NCBI GenBank assembly: GCA_019925095.2
Contig: CM034412.1
Span: 124,001-188,000, forward strand
Source: Dendrolimus kikuchii
Taxonomy: Eukaryota; Arthropoda; Insecta; Lepidoptera; Lasiocampidae
DNA: 64,000 nucleotides
Reading direction: 5' to 3'
Made by a program: the position numbers and the translations under genes. Under the pieces are notes generated by a model. The model searched no databases, had not been told where the DNA came from, and saw only the letters and a program-made list of their open reading frames with translations. Below, piece after piece: positions 43,771 to 53,253 of this stretch. Positions within the stretch are counted from its first letter, which is position 1. Each line of letters opens with the position of its first letter.

Positions 43771-44030
43771 CAGAAGGCAGCACTCTTGGACACGGCACGA
43801 ATTGTGAGGAGGTTCCTGTCTCTGGAGCCATAACCATCGGTAGTTTGGACCCCAGGCCCCGCTGGCGATGAGATGCAAAATTTTATATTTTTATTGAATA
43901 TGTATTTTATTTTTGATATATTTTTATAAAAGAATAATGTTATCTATTTTTTTATAAAAAAAAAATATCTTTATATGTATATTTTAAAAAAATGTAAAAT
44001 TTTTGAGAATAAATAAATACAGAATAATAA
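43771..44030 (+). mobile_element. RIVRRFL-type non-LTR tail
   Basis: Begins abruptly after (TAA)n with AALLDTARIVRRFLSLEP and a stop at 43831-43833, then a 3' UTR (TAGTTTGGACCCCAGGCCCC) and AAT-rich tail. Same family as 12003-12300. Confidence 0.75.
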
Positions 44031-44047
44031 TAATAATAATAATAATA

Positions 44048-44544
44048 ATCGGCAGACAAACACACACATTGCATATCCCCAAATTAGCCAGCCCAAATAT
44101 GCCAGGTGGTAGGGCATTTGTCCGACTGGATGGCTACCACCCCTGGTCTAAAGTATGTCGCCATAACAACCTTCAAGTTGTGTTCCGGCATTAGTGACCA
44201 GGTTCCAGTTTCCCTTAAGAGAGCAGCAGCGCATTTGTAGCACCTTCGGTGTTGCAAATGTCCATAGGCAATGGTAACCGCTTTCCATCAAGTGGGCCAT
44301 TTGCCTGTCTGCTGATCTCCTGCAATAAAAAAAAAAATAAAAAAAAAATTAAGCAAGTTACGCTTGTGTTATGGGTAATATACAACGGGCTACTCTGGGG
44401 CCGATCCCAGACACCCAGACCATAGTAAATAACGGAGAAAATACGTTTCCGAAATTTACTATACCAGGAATCGAACCCGGAACCTCTGCGTTGCAGTGAG
44501 CTACGCCGGCAAAGGCTTAGCCCGCTCAACCACAGAGGCCGTCA
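44048..44544 (-). mobile_element. Family G SINE interrupted by family A
   Basis: Tail part 44048-44094 (AATCGGCAGACAAACACACA), head part 44351-44544 (box B complement GGAATCGAACCCGG). AAATTA flanks the break on both sides. Confidence 0.85.
44098..44350 (+). mobile_element. Family A copy nested in SINE
   Basis: ATGCCAGGTGGTAGGGCATT to AATAAA plus A-rich run, 5'-truncated. Confidence 0.85.
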
Positions 44545-45233
44545 AAATGTTTGTTATGTCAATAATGTTTTCTATCTCATTCTATAGCAGGCTTAGTCCT
44601 ATAGATTTATGTGTTTATTTCTTTTTGGTTTCATGGAGTTTCAAATCACAACGATTCTAAAAAAGGTATCACTTCAAAAATTTTTTGGTTTCTGTAATTA
44701 TTATTCTTTTAGATTTACTTAAAATTGATATCACTACGACAATTGAGGGTAAACTAGCACAAGACGCAAAAGCATTCTTCGAGCAGCCGGCATATAATAA
44801 ATATTAGGTAATATCAGTTAGCTTTTCATTCACTTTGGTTTGTTTTATTTTAGAAAGTAGATAGCTTCATAAAATAAGTATTTAATCAAGTATAAATAAA
44901 CCTGTCATTGTACTCAGATGTAGGAAATCTGTTTCTGTTACTTTTTCTAAAGATGGCGACCATGATTCACCAAACGGTATCATTAGAATAAATTATTACT
45001 CATTATTAAGACCATTATTATGATTATTAATTGCATCTCGTGACTTTCAAAAATTATTCTAGAAAGATACGTAATTTAATTACTTTTATTTTGAGACTAT
45101 TTGTAAAAAAGTTTCTACTTTCATACTTTTACACACATTTTATAATTAAATTGATAAAGATATCAGAATGAACTAAAGATCCACAGACCTTAGTTAATAA
45201 CACTTGGAGAAATAAATTAAAATAAATACATAT
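44545..45233. other. No gene seen
   Basis: About 690 bp of AT-rich, possibly unique sequence. Confidence 0.4.
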
Positions 45234-45472
45234 TTGACGGCCTCTGTGGGTGAGCGGGCTAAGGCTTTGCCGGCCTACCTCACTGCAACGCAGAGGTTCC
45301 GGGTTCGATTCCTGGTATAGTAAATTTCGGAAACGTATTTTCTCCGTTATTTACTATGGTCTGGGTGTCTGGGTTCGGCCCCAGAGTAGTCCGTTGTATA
45401 TTACTCATAACACAAGCGTAACTTGTTTAATTTGGGGATATACAATGTGTGTTTGTCTGCCGATTATTATTA
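45234..45472 (+). mobile_element. Family G SINE, full length
   Basis: TGACGGCCTCTGTGGGTGAG to GTCTGCCGATTATTATTATT, box B GGTTCGATTCC. Confidence 0.85.
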
Positions 45473-45475
45473 TTA

Positions 45476-45656
45476 GTATGTCGCCATAACAATCTTGAGC
45501 TGTGTACCGGCATTAGTGGCCAGGTTCCAGTCTCTCTTAAGAGAGCAGCAGCGTATTTGTAGCACCTTTGGTGTTGCGAATTGCCATAGGCGACGGTAAC
45601 CGCTTTTCATCGAGTGGGCCCTCTGCCTGTCTGCTGAACTCCTGCAATAACAAAAT
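45476..45656 (+). mobile_element. Family A copy, 5'-truncated
   Basis: ATGTCGCCATAACAATC to CTCCTGCAATAACAAAA; abuts the SINE tail. Confidence 0.8.
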
Positions 45657-46290
45657 ACAAGTTTGAAATAAAGTAATGACCACCTTCAATTTTAAATTTC
45701 GTCCAAACAACTTAATTAACAGCACAAATATATAGCAATAACTACTAAATATTGAATTAGTCAAGTGGACCAACGAGATTAGGCAATATTGGCCAACCCT
45801 GAACCAGATCATATCTCCGACTATTAACCTTAGAATAAAACTGCCGGTCGTTACCGGTAACCTGCGCGAATTACAACATTCAATGCTGACAAGGCAAGCC
45901 GAAATGAGCCCTGTTCCAACGCGACAAGACACATCATCACTGCATATTTGTCTTTGTGCTCGCTTACTTTTTCTGGGGCTTAGGCTTTCCACTTTCATGA
46001 GATCACTTTCGCGTCAACAATTGACGTATTACCGTTGCGTTATTATCATAACTGCTGATCTTAACGCGCGACAGTTTTTGGAAAGAAATACAAGAGAGAA
46101 TGCTTAACGAGCGAAGTCTGTGTCAACAAGTTTTTGTATGTCGTGGATATTAAAGAGCTGAAACTTCTGCAAATCATTTCCATCCCGTGTTAAAAGCTGA
46201 CAATGCGTGCTATTCTCCCATGGTGTTGTAAACGCTTAGATCATATAAACGTCTAGATCACGCATCAATTGCACAAAAACGGCCCAAAAA
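45657..46290. other. No gene confirmed
   Basis: An antisense frame is open from about 45998 through the region (QICSDDVSCRVGTGLISACL) but runs into family A and has no known domain. Confidence 0.3.
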
Positions 46291-46314
46291 CAGTGCACCA
46301 AAATTGGTGCACTG
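46291..46314. repeat. 11-bp hairpin, AA loop
   Basis: CAGTGCACCAA, AA, TTGGTGCACTG; 68 bases before a THAP-like start codon. Confidence 0.6.
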
Positions 46315-46381
46315 GCTTCCCACGCCTGTTAGTGTCGTTTCGATTACTTTACTAGTTAGAGCTCTCGCAAAAAAAAAAATT

Positions 46382-46468
46382 ATGCCGGCCTGCGCTATTA
46401 AAATGTGTGGGAACTATTTTAAAACGGGAAAGGATAAGGATGAGATGTCATCTAATCGGAAAACTTAA
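46382..46468 (+). pseudogene. THAP zinc-finger start, truncated
   Basis: ATG then MPACAIKMCGNYFKTGKDKD and a stop at 46466-46468. MPxCAxxxCxN with C-x4-C is the classic start of THAP domains, found in host proteins and P-element-like transposases. The rest of the domain (HRFP region) is not in frame, though ATGATTTCTTTG follows at 46479. Likely a decayed transposase exon. Confidence 0.45.
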
Positions 46469-47386
46469 CACTTTTCTCATGATTTCTTTGTAAAAACGTG
46501 AAATTTAATTTCGACATTTTCAAGGTTATCGAATTGATTGATGTTGTCAGGTGAGAAGTGTGACTTATTTTCCAAAATTTGGGGACTTTCGTTACGATTT
46601 TTTTATTATTTATGAAATATGAATAATTGAAAAAATCTATAGAAAACAGACATGTAATGTTTGTGTGTCCGGTTTTCTTAAACTAGTTTATATTACGTTT
46701 TAGTCTTCCTACGGATCCAATTGTAACATATTGTTGGACAAAGAGATGGATTTTGAAAGGAAGTATTTTGAATCATTTTCGGAGATATTTTTACACTATG
46801 TTTTTTATATTTTCTTATCAACGGCAAAATTGTATTGAAATAAAGTACCTAAAATAATTATATATGATCGTGACCGATAAGATGTAAGTTGTGTGAAGGA
46901 TAATTAGAAAATTTAAGAATACTTAACCATCATATAAAATTATTTCTAATCTAACGTTAGCGCTTTGGACAATATAAACTTTTTAATGTATTGACAGAAT
47001 GCGTGCTGCAAATATCGTCAAAGAGGATGTAAAAAGACGGAATATCGTTTAAAGCAGATGCTTCGGTCGGAGTTATCTGTACTAATATTCCAACCAACCA
47101 CTTTCTATATAAATGGGTCGTCAGCCCGGTTGCCAGGTTCGCAGTGAATCTTATTCAAATGATGGCTGTACAAGATTGGCAGTGAGACATACAAGTCAGG
47201 TATATCATCTGACTTACTGTACATGACAACAATTACTTATTTACGGTAAAGTAAACATGATGATGATCGGTTATCTCGATGTGCATTTGCACCTGATTAC
47301 CGATGCATAAAACCAACCAATCCGCCTTGGACTGGGTAACTCTTGACTCCTATGATGAGAGGTTTGTTGGCTATTTTGTCAAATTT
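46469..47386. other. No gene seen
   Basis: AT-rich. 46918-47000 repeats wording at 4180-4290 (AAGAATACTTAACCA, CATATAAAATTATTTCTAAT, TTAGCGCTTTGGACAATATA), so part belongs to the body of the 4025 Helitron-like element. Confidence 0.45.
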
Positions 47387-47668
47387 TATCCGTGAAGGAA
47401 CGGAGAAAGAATACAATTTCGTGCGTTGGGGCGGCCTGTCGTAAGAGGCGACTTAACAACCCACAGCCAGGTGGTAGGGCATTTGCCCGACTGGATGGCT
47501 ACCACCCCTAGTCTAGAGTAAGTCGCCATAACAACCTTGAATTATGTTCCAGCATTAGTGACCAGTTTCCAGTCTCCCTTAAGTTGCAAATGTCCATAGG
47601 CGATGGTAATCGCTTTCCATCAAGTGGGTCGTCTGCCTGTCTGCTGAACTCCTGCAATAAAAAAAAAT
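47387..47668 (+). mobile_element. Family A copy, internal deletion
   Basis: ATCCGTGAAGGAACGG to AATAAAAAAAAA; the AGAGCAGCAGCGCATTTG block is missing at 47582. Confidence 0.8.
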
Positions 47669-47705
47669 GAAGTCAATTGAAATGAATGTACGAGTATATA
47701 ATATA

Positions 47706-47932
47706 CTAGCTGTGCCCGCGACGTCGTCCGCGTGGAATTTGCTTTCAAAACCCTCCGATTTTGAAACATTCTTCATTGGTGCTCCGCTCCTATTGGTCTT
47801 AGCGTGATGATATATAGCCTATAGCCTTCCTCGATAAATGGGCTATCCAACACTAAAAGAATTTTTCAAATCAGACCAGTAGTTCCTGAGATTAGCGCGT
47901 TCAATCAAACAATATTAGTATATTTGGCTACA
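47706..47932 (-). mobile_element. Helitron-like element
   Basis: A|CTAGCTGTGCCCGCGACGTC, GGTGCTCCGCTCCTATTGG, CAGACCAGTAGTTCCTGAGA, AATATTAGTATA. Confidence 0.6.
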
Positions 47933-48481
47933 ACACTAATACTTACATTTTAAATATCACGATATCTTTTGAATCAAACGTCCGAATTGAATAATTCAAA
48001 AAGTTCTAGAAAGGTATTGAATTCGTCTTGAATATGGAGTAATTTATTTTGATAAGGATTAATACCAAGGTACAAAATAAAGAGTTTGTGAAGCGACGGC
48101 ATTTTAATTATTTAAAAAATAAAAGAAAATACTTATTGTGAGATAACTACAATAGTTAGACATATGGTTACGCAATATGTTTTGTAGACAATTATATGTT
48201 CTGCAAAGTGGCAGTACATTGTTTTGTTCTATAATCAATAGTTTTCGCAGCGCACGCCGTGTATGGATTTTTCGGGTAATTTTTTTACACCTTGGGTTAC
48301 ATTATTGGACTTTTAGTAAGGATCCCTAATTTTTTTTTTTAAATATAATATAGCCGCTAGCCTTTCTCAATAAATGTACTATTCAACACTGAAAGAATTT
48401 TTCAAATCGGACCAGTGGTTCCTGAGATTAGCGCGTTTAAACAAACAAACAAACTCTTCAGCTTTATAATATTAGTATAGA
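47930..48481 (-). repeat. Family Y repeat with Helitron-like right end
   Basis: Co-linear with 59566-60151: CATTTTAAATATC.CGATAT, AACGTCCGA, TATGGAGTAATTTAT, TTGTGAGATAACTA, CATATGGTTACGC, ending CTTTATAATATTAGTATAGA|T. Confidence 0.55.
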
Positions 48482-48679
48482 TTATAATAGACCTTTTAAA
48501 AACGCAGACCTGAATTGGTTTGACATTAAGCCCACTTGTAATAATTGTTACAAGGCGACCCGTGGACATTTTCACTAACAAAGGCGGTGTATACATTCAT
48601 AGTATGCACCAATTATACTAAAAAAACCATTTCATTGATATTATCTAATGTATATTAAAATAAAATCACAAGACGAGTG

Positions 48680-48915
48680 TACGACAGTATTGTGAACGGT
48701 AAAGTTGGTGCTGATGGACCGCGACATACACATCATGATCAAATAGCAATAGTGTTAAAGAAGGGTCAGCTGAAAAGCACCTTAAATAAACGTGCATGTA
48801 TGAAGAGGTTAATGAAAATAGATGAAGCGAAAGTTGTTTGTCAGGATCGTCGCTAGTGGAGATCCATGGTCTCTGCCTACCCCCATGTGAAACAAGCGTA
48901 TGTATATATGAATTT
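48680..48915 (+). pseudogene. Second RT-tail family, one stop
   Basis: Reads YDSIVNGKVGADGPRHTHHD, QIAIVLKKGQLKST, NKRACMKRLMKIDEAKVVCQ, DRR-stop-WRSMVSAYP. The DQI..VL..G..(K/R)ST..RACM.R.M layout parallels family W but the sequence is far diverged; a relative lies at 61499. The stop is TAG at 48855-48857. Confidence 0.65.
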
Positions 48916-49071
48916 TATATATCAAAAACTGCTCTACAGAATCTTGTTTCAAATCAATTTTGTTAAACTTATTTTCGGATGGTATATTTTATGAATTAGG
49001 CAAAATAACTCTCTTTTGATTTAAACAAAAAAGCTAAAGATAGTTGCGTCAGTTAAGCCTTTATCGGCCTA

Positions 49072-49274
49072 CATAACTTCACGCCAGTTCCCTTGCGGGG
49101 TAGGCACGAGCAACAGAGCGCCATTCAGGCTTATTCTTACACACCTCACTCGCTTCTTTGACATTCATAGCTCTTGTCATGCACGCTCGTCTGTTCTTAA
49201 GGCTCCTGACATCACCTTCTGCTAGTACACGATCAGTTTGATCATGGAAGGTGTGTCGTGGCCTTCCACGACTT
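49072..49274 (-). mobile_element. Family W fragment
   Basis: Tail reduced to CTACATAACTTCACGCC; runs to GGCCTTCCACGACTT. Confidence 0.8.
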
Positions 49275-49456
49275 GTAACTTAAACTTGTATACAACCTAT
49301 ATCTCACCATGGCTGGCGAGATTAAATAAAAAGCAAATATATTTAGAATTCAATTGACAATGTTGTTTAAAACACTCGAAAAAAAAATGCTGTAATAAGT
49401 CTGAGAAGTTATCTAAAAATATAATCCTAGTTATTAAAATCCGAAGTTTCCTTATG

Positions 49457-49686
49457 GTGCGGCTTCATCTGAGCTAATGTTACAGGTATAACCCGCGTCA
49501 CTCTCAGATATGATGATGCGTTTTATGCGTTGTGTAAAATGCGTCGTTGTTAATAACGTTAAATATTAACAGACAACGTATGTATATAGTAATGTGGCTA
49601 TGCGTTAACGGCGTTATTTTTAACGCTTTAAATAAGACGCGTTCGGCCACAGTTCAAGTCTAACATTAACGCAGATGAAGCCGCAC
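49457..49686. mobile_element. MITE with 15-bp perfect TIR
   Basis: GTGCGGCTTCATCTG and its exact complement, with further similarity (TAATGTTA). 230 bp. Lies 270 bp upstream of the DM13 exon. Related in wording to the MITE at 40977. Confidence 0.75.
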
Positions 49687-49779
49687 TATTACAATATTAG
49701 TAGCTACTGGCGCCCGCATTCCTAGTTTTTCTACTGGGACGCAGAGTTTAGTTCCATGTTCTACTATTGGCATGGTGAA

Positions 49780-49915
49780 TTTCTTAAACTTGCCGTTATT
49801 TATTATGGTCTGGGTGTCTGGGACCGGACCCAGAGTGGTCCGTGGTATATTGCCCATAACACAAGCCTAGCTAGCTTAGCTTGGGGATATACAATGTGTG
49901 TTTATCGGCTATTTT
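49780..49915 (+). mobile_element. Family G SINE, head missing
   Basis: GTTATTTATTATGGTCTGGG to GTGTTTATCGGCTATTTT; ends 44 bases before the proposed splice acceptor. Confidence 0.75.
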
Positions 49916-49959
49916 AAATGTAAAACAATCGTATAATATGAAATGTGTTTTGTGTGTAG

Positions 49960-50118
49960 GTTGGTGCCTGTCCGGCATTGTATGCCAGTCTGGGCGCTAC
50001 TTGGGCCGCGAGGTGGGCGCGCTGTCGCAGCTGCAGCACGGCGTCCGCGGCCGCCTCTACGCCGTCGACTCCAGGACGCTCTTCCTCAAGGACTTCCACT
50101 ATGACGGCGAGGGACCTA
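49960..50118 (+). CDS. Skeletor: Skeletor-like exon, start of DM13 domain
   Basis: A GC-rich exon in AT-rich DNA. After an acceptor TGTGTGTAG| it reads SGRYLGREVGALSQLQHGVR, GRL, then YAVDSRTLFLKDFHYDGEGP and a donor CTA|GTGAGT. The HGVxGxxYAVDxRTLFxKxFxYDGEGP block is the beginning of a DM13 domain and matches Skeletor-type proteins better than Knickkopf. Skeletor is described in Drosophila as spindle-matrix and cuticle-associated, with DM13 and DOMON domains; that role is knowledge of the family, not seen here. The exon ends in phase 1. The 5' boundary is uncertain: an ATG at 49938 is in frame and would give MKCVLCVGWCLSGIVCQSG, a signal-peptide-like start, and a second acceptor lies at 49988. 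The remaining exons are not in the window on either side as far as I can see. Third positions are strongly GC, as in selected coding DNA. Confidence 0.7.
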
Positions 50119-50167
50119 GTGAGTCATGCCATATATTCCCACTTTTATTTAATAAAACAACTTATTT

Positions 50168-50347
50168 AATTACATATAATCGAATACAACGCAAGAAAAC
50201 TTAACTTATTTGTATTGTATTCTACTCATAGTCCCTCAAGACTATAAGTAGAATACTGAGCCTAGATCACCGTCTTCTATAGTTGGCTACGTTTCCTGGC
50301 TGGATCGCCATACTGATCCGTTGGCCGAGGTAAGCACCAGCCCTCTG
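50168..50347 (-). mobile_element. Family V 3' end
   Basis: On the minus strand GGCTGGTGCTTACCTCGGCC, ATCAGTATGGCGATCCAGCC, then AGAAGACGGTGATCTAGGCT and the 3' UTR. A short deletion joins GTAGCCAAC to TATAGAAGACGG. It lies 50 bp downstream of the DM13 exon, inside its intron. Confidence 0.75.
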
Positions 50348-50538
50348 ATCACCTGAAGAGTATCGAATAATATGAAATGTGTGAATTTAATAAATAATTC
50401 TCTAATGTCTCGTAAATCATAAATAATTTTATTGCTAACATTGTTACACGTCAATTGCTTATATAATTTAAATATATGTCATAAACTCATCTTAAGAGCA
50501 AAAGGAGCGCTCAACTAATCTCCTCTTGAGCCCTATCT

Positions 50539-51092
50539 TTAACCGACTTCAAAAAAAGGAGGAGGTTCTCAATTCGTCGGAATCTTTTATTTTATTTTTA
50601 CGTACGTTCACCGATTACTCCGAGATTTATAAATCGGATCAGAATTACGTGATTATTTTTTGTTCGACGCGGTATAGCTGCCATTTGGTCCCCTAAAAAT
50701 TTGACATAGTTTAGTCTAGTAGTTTTCATTTTACGAACATTTTTTGTTCCCGTTTCTTGGGACCTATATTTTTTAAGGAGCGCGGCACCTTTCGTAAGTC
50801 TACCCATACATACATACATAGCTAGAGACTAAAAAGTAACAAAAAAATAAAAAAACTTCGTTTAAAAAAACCGACTTCAAAAACTAAAAAATATAAAATA
50901 ACTTCTTTCTAAAGCTATTATTATTAATATATATTATCTAAAACATCTTAAAGTCGGTGCTTAGTAATTTTTATGTTTTGCTTTGCACCGACTTCAAGAT
51001 GTTTTAGATAATATATATTAATAATAATAGCTTTAGAAAGAAGTTATTTTATACTTTTTAGTTTTTGAAGTCGGTTTTTTTAAACGAAGTTT
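50539..51092 (-). mobile_element. Family P composite foldback element
   Basis: TTAACCGACTTCAAAAAAAG through GGCACCTTTCGTAAGTCTAC, then the hairpin with arms 50856-50960 and 50988-51092. Reverse of 1770-2455. Confidence 0.7.
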
Positions 51093-51230
51093 TTTTTATT
51101 TTTAAACAAATTGATATTCCTATGCCTAGTGAAGTGAGAAAGCACGTGACTCTGCTGGGCAGAGGAATTCGCATTGAGCCGCACATACCTCTAACAAAGT
51201 TTCTAGTTTAGATCTTTTTATTGCTAGAGT

Positions 51231-51736
51231 GCAGCAAATAGGTTGACAGCCTATCTGATGGAAAGTGCTTTTCGTCGCCTATGGACATTTCCAACAATAT
51301 AGGTGCTACCGAGTCGTGGTAGTGTAATGGCTAGCGCACGCGTCCCAAACTCAAAGGGCGCGGGTTCGATTCTGGCCGGAACGCATGCACCACTTAGGCA
51401 GTTTTCTGATCTAATGTACATGTTCTTACAATTACCACGTGCTAACAACAGTGAAGGAAAACATCGTGGTGCAACCTGCACATCGAGATAACCGATGTGT
51501 CAAACCTGCCAAGCCGCCTTGGACAAGCGTGGCGGGTATACATCCGTTCCCCCTATAATGCGAGGCCCGAGCCCAGCAGTGGGACATTTATAGGCTAATA
51601 TTATATATAGGTGCTACCGATGTGTTGCCTCCAAATGGGACTGAACACAACTCAGGGTTGTTATGGTGGCATATTTTAGATTAGGAGTGGTAGCCATCCT
51701 GACGTCAAATACCCTACCACCCGGCTCTGGGTTGTT
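51231..51736 (-). mobile_element. Older family A copy split by a SINE
   Basis: 51231-51312 (GACAGCCTATCTGATGGAAA) and 51605-51736 (GGTTGTTATGGTGGCATATT, AGGAGTGGTAGCCATCC). Strongly diverged from the other copies. Confidence 0.7.
51313..51604 (+). mobile_element. Family H SINE with 16-bp TSD
   Basis: ATATAGGTGCTACCGA at 51297-51312 recurs at 51605-51620. Box A GTGTAATGGCTAGCGC, box B GGGTTCGATTCTGG, end CAGCAGTGGGACATTTATAG. Confidence 0.9.
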
Positions 51737-51877
51737 CGAAGATTAATATGAAAGCGCTATCAACTTGGTATACAACATTATGTAATATAAAACTGTTCAG
51801 TAAAATATTTCATCAGCAAATAACCAACAAGAGTTGTGCATCTAGATGATATTACAACATCTTTTATAATTTTATAA

Positions 51878-52326
51878 AAGCGTGGCAAGCCTTTGGTGTG
51901 GGATGCGACTTGCGTAGACACGTTGGCCGCAACCCATTTACCAAACACGTCTGAATCAGCCGGTTCAGCGGCGGAAACAGCCGAACCACTCAAGCGGCGC
52001 AAATATGCAACCCTCTGTGAGAGTTATATGTTTGTGCCGTTTGCTGTCGAGACGCTTGGACCGTGGGGTCCTAAGGCCATGAGCCTCTACCAAAATTTAT
52101 CGAAACAACTCATTGACTCTTCAGGTGGTTAGGGGGCTGGTGCTTACCTCGGCCAACGGATCAGTATGGCGATCCAGCGAGGAAACGTAGCCAGCCTTCT
52201 GGGCACCTTACTCATAGAAGACGGTGATCTAGGCTCAGTATTCTACTTATAGTCTTGAGGGACTATGAGTAGAATACAATACAAATAAGTTAAGTTTTCT
52301 TGCATTGTATTCGATTATATGTAATT
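51878..52326 (+). pseudogene. Family V: RT-element C-terminal domain (WDATC...KRRKY)
   Basis: From 51878 the frame reads KPLVWDATCVDTLAATHLPN, SAGSAAETAEPLKRRKYATL, CESYMFVPFAVETLGPWGP, KAMSLYQNLSKQLIDSSGG and a stop at 52130-52132. A +1 shift then continues GAGAYLGQRISMAIQRGNVA, SLLGTLLIEDGDLGSVFYL and a second stop (52248-52250), followed by a 3' UTR. I recognise this as the C-terminal part of an RT-containing mobile element found in insects and cnidarians. The spacing WD...AE...K.RKY...F.P.AVETLG is compatible with a restriction-like PD-(D/E)XK nuclease fold, an inference only. 5'-truncated and frameshifted, so inactive. Confidence 0.65.
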
Positions 52327-52769
52327 TGTATTTTATAAAATACTTATAAATTTGTTTATCAAGTATGTAGGTATATGGCACATATATAGAGCGAATATAA
52401 ACTATTTCATTTGAAATATAAGTGAAAAAGTGTCGCGTATGGCGTTACCGCCGTGAAATGAGAAAACTTTGTAATGATACGATAAAATATGATGAAATGT
52501 ATCGGTCGCATGTTATGGTATCCGGGAATAACATCTGCGGATATACAAAGTTCCGTTGGGGGCTGTGTTCCACTTCGAGGCGACGCGATGGATATATTCA
52601 AAATATTATAACAGATAACCAAATTATTCGAGATGGTAAAATTAGGTAATATCTAGTATCTTTATTTAATTAGAATAGAACTGTAGATAGCTTACAGAAA
52701 TATAATGAACACAAAGCGTTTGAATGCAGTATGTCAGAAGCTAATTGGTACGTTTATAGTACATTATGG
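52327..52769. other. No gene seen
   Basis: The plus frame at 52422-52649 (WRYRREMRKLCNDTIKYDEM) has no known domain. Confidence 0.35.
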
Positions 52770-52882
52770 TACTAGTGTGTAACATTGGTGATTACCGCCG
52801 AGGCGCCATTGAGACTCGAGCCGTAGGCGAGGGTCTTAAGAGAGCCGAGGACGGTAATGACCAATACACACGTGTATCATAC
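52770..52882. repeat. 113-nt imperfect long hairpin
   Basis: GTGTGTAACATTGGTGATTA, CCGCCGAGGC pairs with GCCGAGGACGGTAATGACCA, ATACACAC. Inside, GAGACTCGAGCC pairs with GGCGAGGGTCTT across a GTA loop. It could be a foldback element end; a further inverted pair (CAACACACTTGTG at 52892 and CAAGTGTGTTA at 53240) encloses the sequence to the right. Confidence 0.6.
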
Positions 52883-53142
52883 GACGTTTTTCAACACACT
52901 TGTGAATAAAATAACAACAAAACCTCATTTTATTTAGTAGATAAAAAAAAGTTATATATGAGTGAAAGTTTTATTTATTAAACACGTACGAGTTAAAATC
53001 ATGCCTTTACCCCACAAGTTGCATGAACTGAGCAAGCAATAGGAACATTAATGTATGTATTCTATAGTACACGATCTAGTATCCTTATTAAAAACTTTTT
53101 CAAGAACAAAGCAACTCAACCAATAAAATTAAAAAAAAAATC

Positions 53143-53164
53143 TATAACTCACTAGTGAGTTATA
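53143..53164. repeat. Perfect 22-bp palindrome
   Basis: TATAACTCACTAGTGAGTTATA reads the same on both strands. Confidence 0.9.
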
Positions 53165-53174
53165 ATGTTTTTTA

Positions 53175-53230
53175 CTCACAGTTTGGTTATGGGTGTCATT
53201 CTGTGCCTAATTGCGGTGACCATAGAGCCA
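53175..53230 (+). pseudogene. Possible THAP-like remnant
   Basis: The frame FGYGCHSVPNCGDHRATL then a stop resembles the start of THAP domains (CSVPNCG), although the cysteine spacing is C-x5-C. With the nearby hairpins it may be a decayed P-like element. Confidence 0.3.
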
Positions 53231-53253
53231 CTTTATGAGCAAGTGTGTTAAAA

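Noticed and set aside
45537..45998. 153-codon antisense reading frame as a gene
   Set aside because: A third of it is family A antisense; the rest has no domain, start context or splice signals.
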